Assembly: GCA_002067045.1 (NCBI GenBank)
Contig: MVPZ01000140.1
Span: 1 to 13,289, forward strand
DNA: 13,289 nucleotides
Origin: Methanomassiliicoccales archaeon PtaB.Bin134
Lineage (GTDB): Archaea; Thermoplasmatota; Thermoplasmata; Methanomassiliicoccales; UBA472
Direction: 5' to 3'
Below the pieces are notes generated by a model. That model saw only the letters and a program-made list of their open reading frames with translations. It ran no database searches and had not been told where the DNA came from. The first letter of the stretch is position 1. The number at the start of each line of letters is the position of its first letter. This document shows, in pieces, positions 1 through 6,900 of the stretch. Both the position numbers and the translations under genes were made by a program.

Positions 1-260
1 CGCTCGAATCCAGCGTTGGGCTCGAGCTCGAAGACCTTGGCTCCGAACTCCTCCGGGACCACCGGCCTGTGGTCGGCGAAGCGGAAGTACACCAGCTCCC
101 GCCCCTGCCTGCCCGCCTCGCGACAGAAAGGGGCCACGAACTTCAGATAATCATCAATGTAATCGACCTGCAGGACCACATTGTCGCCCAGCAAAACCCT
201 GTTCAGGATGCGGTCCAGGCCAGGAAGACCGGTGTTGGATGCCTCACCCTCCGCGTTCAC
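1..260 (-). CDS. N-terminal fragment of a PEP/pyruvate-binding-domain (PEP synthase-like) protein
   Basis: The reading frame is open on the minus strand from a GTG at 260 to the window edge, giving 86 codons; the rest of the gene is off the left side. An in-frame TGA lies about 20 codons upstream of the GTG, and a GGGAGGT ribosome site sits about 10 nt before it, which supports this start. The peptide contains TGLPGLDRIL, GDNVVLQVD and ELVYFRFADH. From memory these match the N-terminal RecA/KaiC-like segment of large bacterial and archaeal proteins annotated as PEP/pyruvate-binding or PEP synthase-like. In those proteins the N-terminal module precedes a pyruvate-phosphate-dikinase-type domain. 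The usual Trp in the GDN-x-x-W-Q-V-D stretch is Leu here. The family assignment rests on a short N-terminus only, and the enzymatic part cannot be seen, so the function remains inferred. Confidence 0.6.
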   Translation of the reverse strand, partial: MNAEGEASNTGLPGLDRILNRVLLGDNVVLQVDYIDDYLKFVAPFCREAGRQGRELVYFRFADHRPVVPEEFGAKVFELEPNAGFE

Positions 261-314
261 GAGCTCTCGAACCTCCCTTGCTTCCCAGTTATGGACTACC
301 TCTCCAGCCTGCAG

Positions 315-337
315 AATAAATCATTTTAATATTATTT
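315..337 (-). promoter_or_regulatory. Putative TATA region for the leftward PEP-synthase-like gene
   Basis: Read leftward, this AT-rich patch gives AATAATATTAAAATGATTTA inside otherwise GC-rich DNA. A TATA box here would start transcription near 295-305, leaving a leader of about 40 nt that contains the GGGAGGT ribosome site before the GTG at 260. The assignment rests on composition and distance only. Confidence 0.4.
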
Positions 338-430
338 CAATCAGCGCGAGGGACCATCGCCCCCTCATGGGAGGTCTCCAGGCCATCAACATGGCAGATC
401 CGTTCTCGGTTCAGAAAGGAACCTGGGACA

Positions 431-443
431 GTTTTTTAAAGGG
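431..443 (+). promoter_or_regulatory. Putative TATA box of the MscS gene
   Basis: The run GTTTTTTAAAGGG is the only AT-rich patch close to the channel gene. It lies about 43 bp before the start codon, which would place transcription initiation near 463, just before the AGGAGGG ribosome site at 468-474. The remainder of the 261-479 gap shows no convincing gene. Confidence 0.45.
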
Positions 444-479
444 CCGGTGACTACCCGGCCCACCCCTAGGAGGGATTGA

Positions 480-1286
480 TTGGACCTAAATGATACGATC
501 CCATATACGAACATAGAACTGATACAGCTGATCGTCGCGTTGATCATCCTGGTGGTCGGTTTCGTCGCGATCAAGATAATCGGAAAGATGCTGCGCCGCG
601 TCATGTGCAAGACCCATATGCCCGCGCTGCTGGTGGATTTCCTGCTGCGCGTGCTGAAGGTCGTCCTCTACGTGGTGCTGCTCCTGGTGTTCCTGGGCGC
701 CCTCGGGTTCGAAGTGAACTCCGCTCTGCTTGCCCTTTCGGCGGTCATAGGCCTAGTGCTGGGCTTCGGCCTGCAGGACACCATGATGAACTTCTTCTCC
801 GGGATCTGGTTGGCCCTGGTTCGCCCCATCGAGAAGGATGAGTGGATCACCGTCAACGGATTCTCCGGGCGGGTGAACGCCATCGGCATCATGTCCACGG
901 AGATGATCACCGCTGACAACGTCTACATAACCCTGCCTAACAAGACGGTCTGGGGTAGCCCCATCACCAACAACAGCCGCATGCCCACCAGGCGGGTCGA
1001 CGTCTCCGTGGGCACCAGCTATTCGGGGGACGTCAACAAGGCCATCGGCGTGGCCATGGAGCTGATGAGCGGTCACCCCAAGGTGCACAAGGACCCTGCA
1101 CCGGTGGTGATCGTGACCGATCTCGGAAGCTCCTCGGTCAACCTCTCCATGAGGGCCTGGACCGATAACGCCGATTATTGGGAGGTCAAGGGCGACCTGA
1201 CCAAGGGCGTGTTCGAGGCCTTCGCGCGCGAGGGGATCGAGATACCGTTCCCGCAGATGGATGTCCATCTGGCGAGGACCGGTTGA
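480..1286 (+). CDS. mscS: Small-conductance mechanosensitive channel, MscS family
   Basis: This 268-residue membrane protein is predicted to open under membrane tension and release solutes during hypo-osmotic shock. Three hydrophobic segments fit the MscS core: TM1 about 12-34, TM2 about 50-76, and the Gly/Ala-rich pore helix TM3 about 80-112 ending in NFFSGIWLAL. It is followed by the beta domain with the family pattern GRVNAIGIMSTEMITADN and TLPNK (about 130-156). The C-terminus ends in IPFPQMDVHL, close to the IPFPQ-x-x-x-H ending of many MscS proteins. The length equals that of minimal MscS proteins, with no extra sensory domain. The start is a TTG at 480, chosen because AGGAGGG at 468-474 lies 5 nt before it; there is no in-frame ATG nearby. 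It appears to be a single-gene unit, convergent with the glutamine synthetase gene. Confidence 0.93.
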   Translation: MDLNDTIPYTNIELIQLIVALIILVVGFVAIKIIGKMLRRVMCKTHMPALLVDFLLRVLKVVLYVVLLLVFLGALGFEVNSALLALSAVIGLVLGFGLQDTMMNFFSGIWLALVRPIEKDEWITVNGFSGRVNAIGIMSTEMITADNVYITLPNKTVWGSPITNNSRMPTRRVDVSVGTSYSGDVNKAIGVAMELMSGHPKVHKDPAPVVIVTDLGSSSVNLSMRAWTDNADYWEVKGDLTKGVFEAFAREGIEIPFPQMDVHLARTG

Positions 1287-1313
1287 AGACCGGTCCGGCC
1301 GAGGGGCTCGGCC
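1276..1313 (+). terminator. Tandem stem-loops at the end of the MscS gene
   Basis: Two perfect 7-bp stems abut. GGACCGG (1276-1282) pairs with CCGGTCC (1290-1296) across a 7-nt loop that contains the stop codon. GGCCGAG (1297-1303) pairs with CTCGGCC (1307-1313) around GGG. A T-rich stretch, TTACTTTTCTC, follows at 1336-1346. The arrangement suits a terminator or a stabilised 3' end; its function is inferred. Confidence 0.5.
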
Positions 1314-1357
1314 TCAATCAACCGGCCGGCCCCAATTACTTTTCTCAAATCCGATCT

Positions 1358-1395
1358 ATGGCCCGAAGGGGGCGATGCGACCGCCCCCAGGCCAT
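1358..1395 (-). terminator. Long stem-loop downstream of the glutamine synthetase gene
   Basis: The inner stem is GGGGGCG (1368-1374) with CGCCCCC (1382-1388), and the outer stem is ATGGCC (1358-1363) with GGCCAT (1390-1395). They are separated by a 4-nt/1-nt internal loop. The structure starts 9 nt after the leftward stop codon at 1404. No strong U-run follows on that strand, so it may be a 3'-end stabiliser or processing barrier rather than a classical intrinsic terminator. Confidence 0.45.
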
Positions 1396-1403
1396 GCGGC
1401 CGG

Positions 1404-2774
1404 TCAAATGACCTCTATACACCCTTCCAGTTCAAAGTCGGTGACGTGCCGCCGGAAGCGGTCCCACTGCGCCTCCTTGACATGCAGGAACGCCTCGAAG
1501 GTGTGCGACCCCAGGGCCTCACGCACCAGATGGCTTCCCCGCATGTATGACAAGGCCTCACCCAGGTCCTCCGGTAGGGTCTCTATTCCGTTCTGCTCTA
1601 TCTCCACCCGGTCCATGGCGTAGGTGTCCTTCTCGAAGGGCTCTCCGGGATCTATGCGGTTCTCGATCCCGTCCAATCCAGCGGCGAGCATGACCGCGAA
1701 CTGCAGGTACTGGTTCCCCGCCGGGTCCGGGTTCCGGTGCTCCACCCGGGTGCTACCCCCTCTTCCGGCAGGCACCCGGATGAGCGCGCTCCTGTTGCTG
1801 TTGGCCCAGGTGATGCAGAATGGAGCCTCGAATCCCGGCACCAGCCGGCGGTAGGAGTTGATATGGGAGGTCATGATCGCGCAGGTCTCCTTGGCATGGG
1901 CCAGCAATCCGCCGATGAAGTAAAGGGCTGTTCTGCTCAGACCGAAATCACCGTCCGGATCGTCGAACACGTTCCTTCCGTTCCCATCTATCAGGGACTG
2001 GTGCACATGCATCGCCGAGCCGTAGGCGTCCTCCAGGGGCTTGGGCATGAATGTGGCGTGCATATCATGCTGCTTGGCGATGGTCCTGATGCCCAGCTTC
2101 ATGGTGGTCATGCGGTCCGCCACGGTCAGGGCGTCGGAGTAACGCAGGGTCACCTCCTGCTGCCCCGGGGCGACCTCGTGGTGCGAGGCCTCCACATCGA
2201 AGCCCATGGCGTCGAAGGTCCACATTATGTCCTTGCGCACCTCCTCGCCCCGGTCCCTGGGGATAAGGTCGAAGTAACCGCCGCGGTCGGATGGGGCCCT
2301 GCAGGGCCTGCCGTCACCGTCCGTGTTGAACAGGAAGAACTCGATCTCCGGCCCGATCTGATAGGTCCATCCCATCTCCCTGGCCCTTGCCAGCTGTTTT
2401 TCCAGTATGTAGCGGGGATCGCCTATGAAACGATCCTCGCCGGTGTCCCTGGTGGAGGCGTCGAAGATGGTGCAGAGCAGCCTTCCCGTCCTCCGGTCCC
2501 CGCCCATGGTCCAGGGATAGGTCTGATAGGAACCGGCGATGGGAATGGCCCGCATGTCCGATTCATTGACCGTCGAGTAGCCCAGGATGGAGGATCTATC
2601 TATGTACACGCCGTCCCTCAACACCATATCCAGCCGACGGGCGGGTATGGTGACGCTCTTCACGCTGCCCAGGAGGTCCGAGAACTGCAGTTCGATGAAC
2701 TTGACCTTGTCCACGGTCACCCTCCTTATCAGCTCCTTCCTGCATTCCTCCTCGCATTCGTATGTCACGTTCAT
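1404..2774 (-). CDS. glnA: Type I glutamine synthetase
   Basis: This 456-residue cytosolic enzyme condenses glutamate and ammonia to glutamine with ATP and is the entry point of nitrogen assimilation. Catalytic motifs are all visible: GPEIEFFLF (metal-site Glu143 and Glu145), HHEVAPGQQE (Glu200, Glu207), GSAMHVHQS (His256), NSYRRLVPGFE (Arg310, flap Glu316), NRSALIRVP and RVEHRNPDP (Glu345, Arg347). The tyrosine adenylylation motif of GSI-beta enzymes is not evident, which points to an unadenylylated form. Two spots differ from textbook GSI: DGSSIEGF reads DRSSILGY, and the NPT before NSY reads TSH. The start is the ATG at 2774. An upstream in-frame ATG at 2816 lies inside the predicted TATA box and would add 14 atypical residues. 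A GlnA-like paralog acting on another amine cannot be excluded, but the intact active site favours a true glutamine synthetase. Confidence 0.93.
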   Translation of the reverse strand: MNVTYECEEECRKELIRRVTVDKVKFIELQFSDLLGSVKSVTIPARRLDMVLRDGVYIDRSSILGYSTVNESDMRAIPIAGSYQTYPWTMGGDRRTGRLLCTIFDASTRDTGEDRFIGDPRYILEKQLARAREMGWTYQIGPEIEFFLFNTDGDGRPCRAPSDRGGYFDLIPRDRGEEVRKDIMWTFDAMGFDVEASHHEVAPGQQEVTLRYSDALTVADRMTTMKLGIRTIAKQHDMHATFMPKPLEDAYGSAMHVHQSLIDGNGRNVFDDPDGDFGLSRTALYFIGGLLAHAKETCAIMTSHINSYRRLVPGFEAPFCITWANSNRSALIRVPAGRGGSTRVEHRNPDPAGNQYLQFAVMLAAGLDGIENRIDPGEPFEKDTYAMDRVEIEQNGIETLPEDLGEALSYMRGSHLVREALGSHTFEAFLHVKEAQWDRFRRHVTDFELEGCIEVI

Positions 2775-2813
2775 TGACCATGGGTCCAGCAGTGAAATAA
2801 TTTTTTCAAAACA

Positions 2814-2823
2814 CATTTATATG
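2814..2823 (-). promoter_or_regulatory. Putative TATA box of glnA
   Basis: Read leftward this is CATATAAATG, about 45 bp before the chosen glnA start, placing transcription initiation near 2793 and a leader of about 20 nt. No clear ribosome site precedes the ATG at 2774. I found no GGAA-N6-TTCC type NrpR operator around it. Confidence 0.5.
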
Positions 2824-2881
2824 ATGTATGGCCGACGGGGCGCGCTCCTCCCTATTGAACGGATATCAGGTTCTGCGGGCG

Positions 2882-2901
2882 ATGTTGAAGAAATGTTGAA
2901 G
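2882..2901. repeat. Short direct repeat upstream of glnA
   Basis: The 9-mer ATGTTGAAG occurs at 2882-2890 and again at 2893-2901, an 11-bp spacing close to one helical turn. It lies 60-80 bp upstream of the glnA TATA box and downstream of the small Cys-cluster gene. It could be a regulator site or chance. Confidence 0.3.
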
Positions 2902-2914
2902 GTGGGGTTTGCCG

Positions 2915-2933
2915 GTCCGGGAGGTCCCCGGAC
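2915..2933 (-). terminator. Stem-loop after the small Cys-cluster gene
   Basis: GTCCGGG (2915-2921) and CCCGGAC (2927-2933) form a perfect 7-bp stem with a 5-nt loop, 30 nt beyond the stop of the 63-aa gene on the leftward strand. No strong U-run follows, so a terminator role is tentative. Confidence 0.35.
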
Positions 2934-2963
2934 ATGAAGGTCCGCTGTAGGCCTTTGGGGCGC

Positions 2964-3155
2964 TTACATGGATTGCAGCCTTTGGCCGGCCAGCATCAGG
3001 GCCTCGTTGAGCTCCTTGGCCAGCTGGCAGCTCTGATTGCACTTGGAGGGGCAGGTGCAGTATACGGGCACCTTCTCCTGCATCCACATTCCCAGGGTCC
3101 CCAGGGCGGTCAACTGTTCCTTGCTGGCGTTCTGCACGAAATCCTTGAACTCCAT
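2964..3155 (-). CDS. Small Cys-cluster protein of unknown function
   Basis: This 63-residue protein is not one I recognise. Its centre carries YCTCPSKCNQSCQ, with Cys33, Cys35, Cys39 and Cys43 in a C-x-C-x3-C-x3-C arrangement, a plausible site for zinc or an Fe-S cluster. The flanks (about 10-27 and 44-62) look helical, and there is no signal peptide or membrane segment. The ATG at 3155 is preceded 5 nt upstream by AGGTGA (3161-3166), a good ribosome site, which supports a real gene despite its size. It is divergent from a winged-helix regulator whose N-terminal half is also Cys-rich, so the two may be functionally linked; that link is inference. It could be a small metal-binding adaptor or a redox-responsive protein. 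Confidence 0.75.
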   Translation of the reverse strand: MEFKDFVQNASKEQLTALGTLGMWMQEKVPVYCTCPSKCNQSCQLAKELNEALMLAGQRLQSM

Positions 3156-3181
3156 CTATTTCACCTGAAACTGGGAAGCAA

Positions 3182-3215
3182 AGAATAATACATTAATATT
3201 ATGAATTAATATAAC
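3182..3215. promoter_or_regulatory. Divergent AT-rich promoter with paired ATTAAT boxes
   Basis: The 71 bp between the divergent start codons contain an AT-rich core. ATTAAT, itself palindromic, occurs at 3192-3197 and 3205-3210, so the pair forms a 6-bp-armed dyad with a 7-bp spacer. TATA-like sequences for both directions fall inside it: about 26 bp before the rightward ATG at 3227, and about 45 bp before the leftward ATG. A regulator binding the dyad would cover both promoters. Autoregulation by the adjacent winged-helix protein is the natural guess but is not shown. Confidence 0.45.
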
Positions 3216-3226
3216 ACTTGACTAAA

Positions 3227-3973
3227 ATGAGCAGCGAAGCAGAGATGGCAAGGTCACTGGACCAGCTCAAGGAAGAGATCGGGCGATTGAGCCATACGGT
3301 GCAAAGCGTTCGCTACGAGGATTTCAAGAAGGTGGTCCTGACCCAGGTCCAATATGTGATGACCGAGCATTACCGCGGCTACCTGGAGGCGAACATGGAA
3401 CGTATCGATTGCCTCTCCTCCTGCCCGTTGCGCAATGAATGCCGCAAGCAGTTGGACTCCATCTTCCAGGGCATATCGTCATGCTTCATGAGGGATGACT
3501 TCCCATCGGCCATGGAAGAACTGGACCGGGCCGAGTCGCTCATCGGAGGGCTGCACTCCCCCTGCCAGAGCCGGGAATGCCACGACCTCCAGCTGGGCAT
3601 GGTCAGGGATGTTAGGTCCCTGGTGTCCTTCATGCAGAGGATATCGGAGGGGATAGGCGGCCCCGCACCGCCTGGACCGGCTCCCGCGCCGGAAGGCTCC
3701 ATGGACCTGGACGGGATATCCAGGATGATGGCCCCCCTGGCCCATCCGGCCCGCCTGCAGGTGCTCTGCGCCCTTGGCGCCCAGGACCGCACCTTCACCG
3801 ACCTGAGCCGGGAGCTGGACATGAGGACGGGGCATCTGCAGTTCCACCTGCGCCCGCTTCTGGACGAGGGTTACGTCAGCAAGCAGCGCAACCGGGGGGA
3901 CTACTCCATAACCCCCCGGGGAAGGGCCGCCCTGGACCTCCTGGGCATGTTCTCCCAGAGGCTTACCATCTAG
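3227..3973 (+). CDS. Winged-helix (ArsR-like) transcription regulator with Cys-rich N-terminal half
   Basis: The predicted cytosolic DNA-binding regulator has 248 residues. The C-terminal third (about 163-237) is a winged helix of ArsR type: LAHPARLQVLCAL, then a recognition-helix region TGHLQFHLRPLLDEGYV and a wing SKQRNRGDYSITPRG. A Pro/Ala/Gly linker (about 145-157) joins it to an N-terminal half that begins with a probable coiled coil (about 10-30) and carries Cys62, Cys66, Cys72, Cys86, Cys113 and Cys118. CLSSCPLRNEC and CQSREC look like metal or redox ligands, but I do not recognise this N-terminal domain. The ATG at 3227 is preferred over an in-frame TTG at 3218. There is no ribosome site, and AT-rich DNA lies about 26 bp upstream, so the transcript is probably leaderless. 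The 3' end overlaps the oppositely oriented surface-protein gene in the tetranucleotide CTAG. Confidence 0.85.
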   Translation: MSSEAEMARSLDQLKEEIGRLSHTVQSVRYEDFKKVVLTQVQYVMTEHYRGYLEANMERIDCLSSCPLRNECRKQLDSIFQGISSCFMRDDFPSAMEELDRAESLIGGLHSPCQSRECHDLQLGMVRDVRSLVSFMQRISEGIGGPAPPGPAPAPEGSMDLDGISRMMAPLAHPARLQVLCALGAQDRTFTDLSRELDMRTGHLQFHLRPLLDEGYVSKQRNRGDYSITPRGRAALDLLGMFSQRLTI

Positions 3974-6900
3974 CGCCTCCTCCAGTACATCAGGTACCAT
4001 ATCACCGCCGCGGCCATGACCGCTATGCCGATGATCAGGACCAGGAGCATGATGTCGAGACCTCCTTCGCCCTGCTCCCTCTCGACCATCACCACGGAGG
4101 ACTCCAGGTCCAGCCAGTCGCTTGGATATATGGTCAGGGTCTCATGAGGCCCTATCTCGATGTTGAAGGCCTCGCAGGTCGGCAGACCGGTCAGCGTTCC
4201 GTTCAGCCTATCCCAGGCCTCCTCGCTGAGCACGTTCCCCTGGAAGCGCACATCGAAGGTGAAGTCATGGTCCCCATCGTTCCGGAACACCAGCCTGTCG
4301 CATTCATGCGAGGTGTTGATGATGGCCCGGTCGCCCTCGAATATGCTGGCGTTGATGATCCTGAACACCCTTTCCCGCTCGTCGAAGCGCTTGATCATGG
4401 CGGCGGAGTAGACCTTCTCCTCGTCCGAGGTGCGGAAGGTCATGGTGCCCCAGTACGGGCTCCCCTCCTCCATGAACAGCCTTAGGGAGTCCTCGGTCCC
4501 GTTCTCGGCCATGGCGTTCTCGATGGCGTAGGCCGTCCTGTTCCCTTTGAACAAGGTGCAGTTGTAGATGCCATGCTCAAAACCGTGGATGCGCGTGGTG
4601 TAGTTGCCATCGGGCAGATGGAATCCGACCAGGCCGATACCGTTCCCTGAATGCAGGGTGAAGGGCGAAGCCCCCTCGATCTCCATGCGGTAGGTGCCGT
4701 TGTCCAGCATCTCCATGACATTCCCCTCCTGGTCCTCCACCGACCCGGAGGCGCATCCGAACACCAGGTCGCAGAGCCCGTCCAGGGTGGTCGGCAGCGT
4801 GCGGTCCCCGGTCACCACGTCCGAGTGCACGAAGGTGAGCCCCATGGTCCCTCCCCACCAGCCCTGTCCCGGGCTGAAGTAGTATGACCATTCCCAGTAC
4901 ATTCCGCTCTTGTCTATCTCGATGTAGGGCGGGTGGTTCATGTTCGCGTCCACGTCGAGCAGCGCGGTCTCGGCGGTGCTCTCCCGGGACCACTCGGGCT
5001 TGTTTATGTCCCAGATGTACACCCGGGTGGTGTCCGCGTCTATGTCCACGACCTGGTAGGGCACCACGATGTGCCCGCTGCCCCCGTCGACTATGGATAT
5101 CACTCCGAGGTCCCCGCTGTCGATGGAGCTCTCAATGGCCGACAGCACCAGCCCCATGCCCGAGAGCCCGTGCACCGAGGGCGCGAGGTTGTACAGATGC
5201 TCGGCCACCCAGTAGTGCACACATTCCGCGGAGACCTGCGAGCCATGCATGAAGTCCACCCTCTCCCTCAGCGCCCCTACCAGCTCCAGGTCGTCCACGG
5301 TGTACACCCCTGGCTGTATCTCCTCGGGCTCCAGCTTCTCCAAGGCCAGCTCCAGGTTCACCACGCTCAGCCCGAAGCATTCCCCGCCCTGGGCCAGGTG
5401 GCAGTAGGCGATCCCGTACCACAGTGCGGCCAGGGGATCGGGGCAGAACGGCTCGTCGATGAGATACCCTAGGCAGTCCCAGCCGTCCCAGGGCGTCCAG
5501 TAGGGAAGCCCTAAGCATATCCAGAGGCACAGGTACACGTCATTCCCGAAGGTCCTGCGGTAATCGCCGTTCTCCCAGACCAGCCAGGGATAGGACAGGT
5601 AATCCTTGTCGATGTTCCCGAAGGTGAACCCGTGATCCAGGCAGTACCAGGGCCTGGGATGGACGTCCAGCTCGTCCTCGGACTCTGCGGTGCCGGCGGC
5701 CGTGGTGATTGTTATCGTCCTCGGCCCCAGCGGGATACCGCTAGCCAGGGTGAAGTTGAAGGATTCGTCCGGGTTCGGATTGGCTGGGCTGGGCGAGGTG
5801 GGCACCGTGGCGGTCAGCACCATCATGTTGCTTCCGGTGATGCATACGTCCGTGCCCTCGTACCCCAGGGCCGGGGTGAAGCCGGTTATGCTCGGGCCGG
5901 TGGGGGTGATCAGTACGCTGGTCCTCTTCATGTTGTCCGTGTAGTGCGGGACCTCGATGTCCCCGCCGTCGCTCACGGTCAGCTGGAACACCAGGCTCAC
6001 GCTGTAGTCCCGTATGTTCGCCCTGAAGGAGGGGCGGTCGTCATAAGGGTCGGACAGCGCGACGTCAAAGCCCAGGCTGTCCACCTGCTCCCAATAATAG
6101 AACAGCGCATCACCGTCGGGATCGTAGCTGTCCGAGCCGTCCAGCACCACCAGCTCCCCCTCCAGTGCGCTGAGGCTGTTGGGGGCCACGGCCACCGGCG
6201 GACGGTTCCAGACCGTCTCGGTGAAGATGTAGAAGGGGTTGCTGCTGGTGGAGAACGCATCATCCACTATGCTTCCCGTCACGTCCAGCTGCACCTTGAT
6301 CTTGGCCGTTCGAATATCCAGGGCCGGCACCCGCCAGGAATAGGAGGTGGTGGATGCCGTCAGGTTGGCGAACGGCGTGAAGGTGGAGCCGTTGTTCTGG
6401 GACAGGTACAGCCGGAAGGTGTGGGCGGTACCGGCGGCCAGGGTGTACCTCCAGGTTATGTCGTACGTATCCCCGTCGAACAGCACCAGCTGCCCCGGTA
6501 TGGAGGGATTGGGGGTGATGAGGCTGACCGAGGGAACGTTGGAATTGCTGATGATTCGCAGGTCCGTATCGCTCACATCGTGGGCCAGCTCCGAGAACTC
6601 CGTGTGGTACACTCCCACCTTTATGCGCACATGGTCGGAGCTGATACCCTCCGGAACCTCCCAATCGTAGCTGAAATCGTTAGCCGTGCTGGCGATGATG
6701 TTCAACCAGGTCGAACCGCCATTTAGGGAGTAGTTCAGATAGGCCCCCGTGATTATCCCGGAGGCGTCGTTCGCGGTGGCCCAGGTTATCTCATAGGTGC
6801 TCCCGCCCACCAGGGTCTCTCCTCCGTTGAGGGAGGTCATCTCTATCCATGGAGAGCTGATCTCGAACTCCGGGCTGACTATCTCCTTGATGAAGGTACC

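Noticed and set aside
369..450. Possible small plus-strand peptide gene (about 27 codons) upstream of mscS
   Set aside because: It ends in the predicted TATA/leader region of mscS, has no ribosome site and shows no recognisable motif.
1322..1329. CCGGCCGG palindrome downstream of mscS
   Set aside because: A short self-complementary GC word is expected often by chance in this GC-rich DNA; it was not counted as a separate element.
1737..2777. Long plus-strand open frame opposite glnA
   Set aside because: It is an antisense shadow of the glutamine synthetase, whose motifs are complete; the translation is low-complexity and has no family features.
2775..2816. Use of the upstream ATG at 2816 as the glnA start
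   Set aside because: This ATG lies within the predicted TATA box and would add residues not typical of glutamine synthetase N-termini.
5632..6726. 364-codon plus-strand open frame opposite the surface protein
   Set aside because: The composition is antisense-like, and there is no promoter or ribosome site; the leftward frame encodes coherent Ig-like, PKD and IPT modules.
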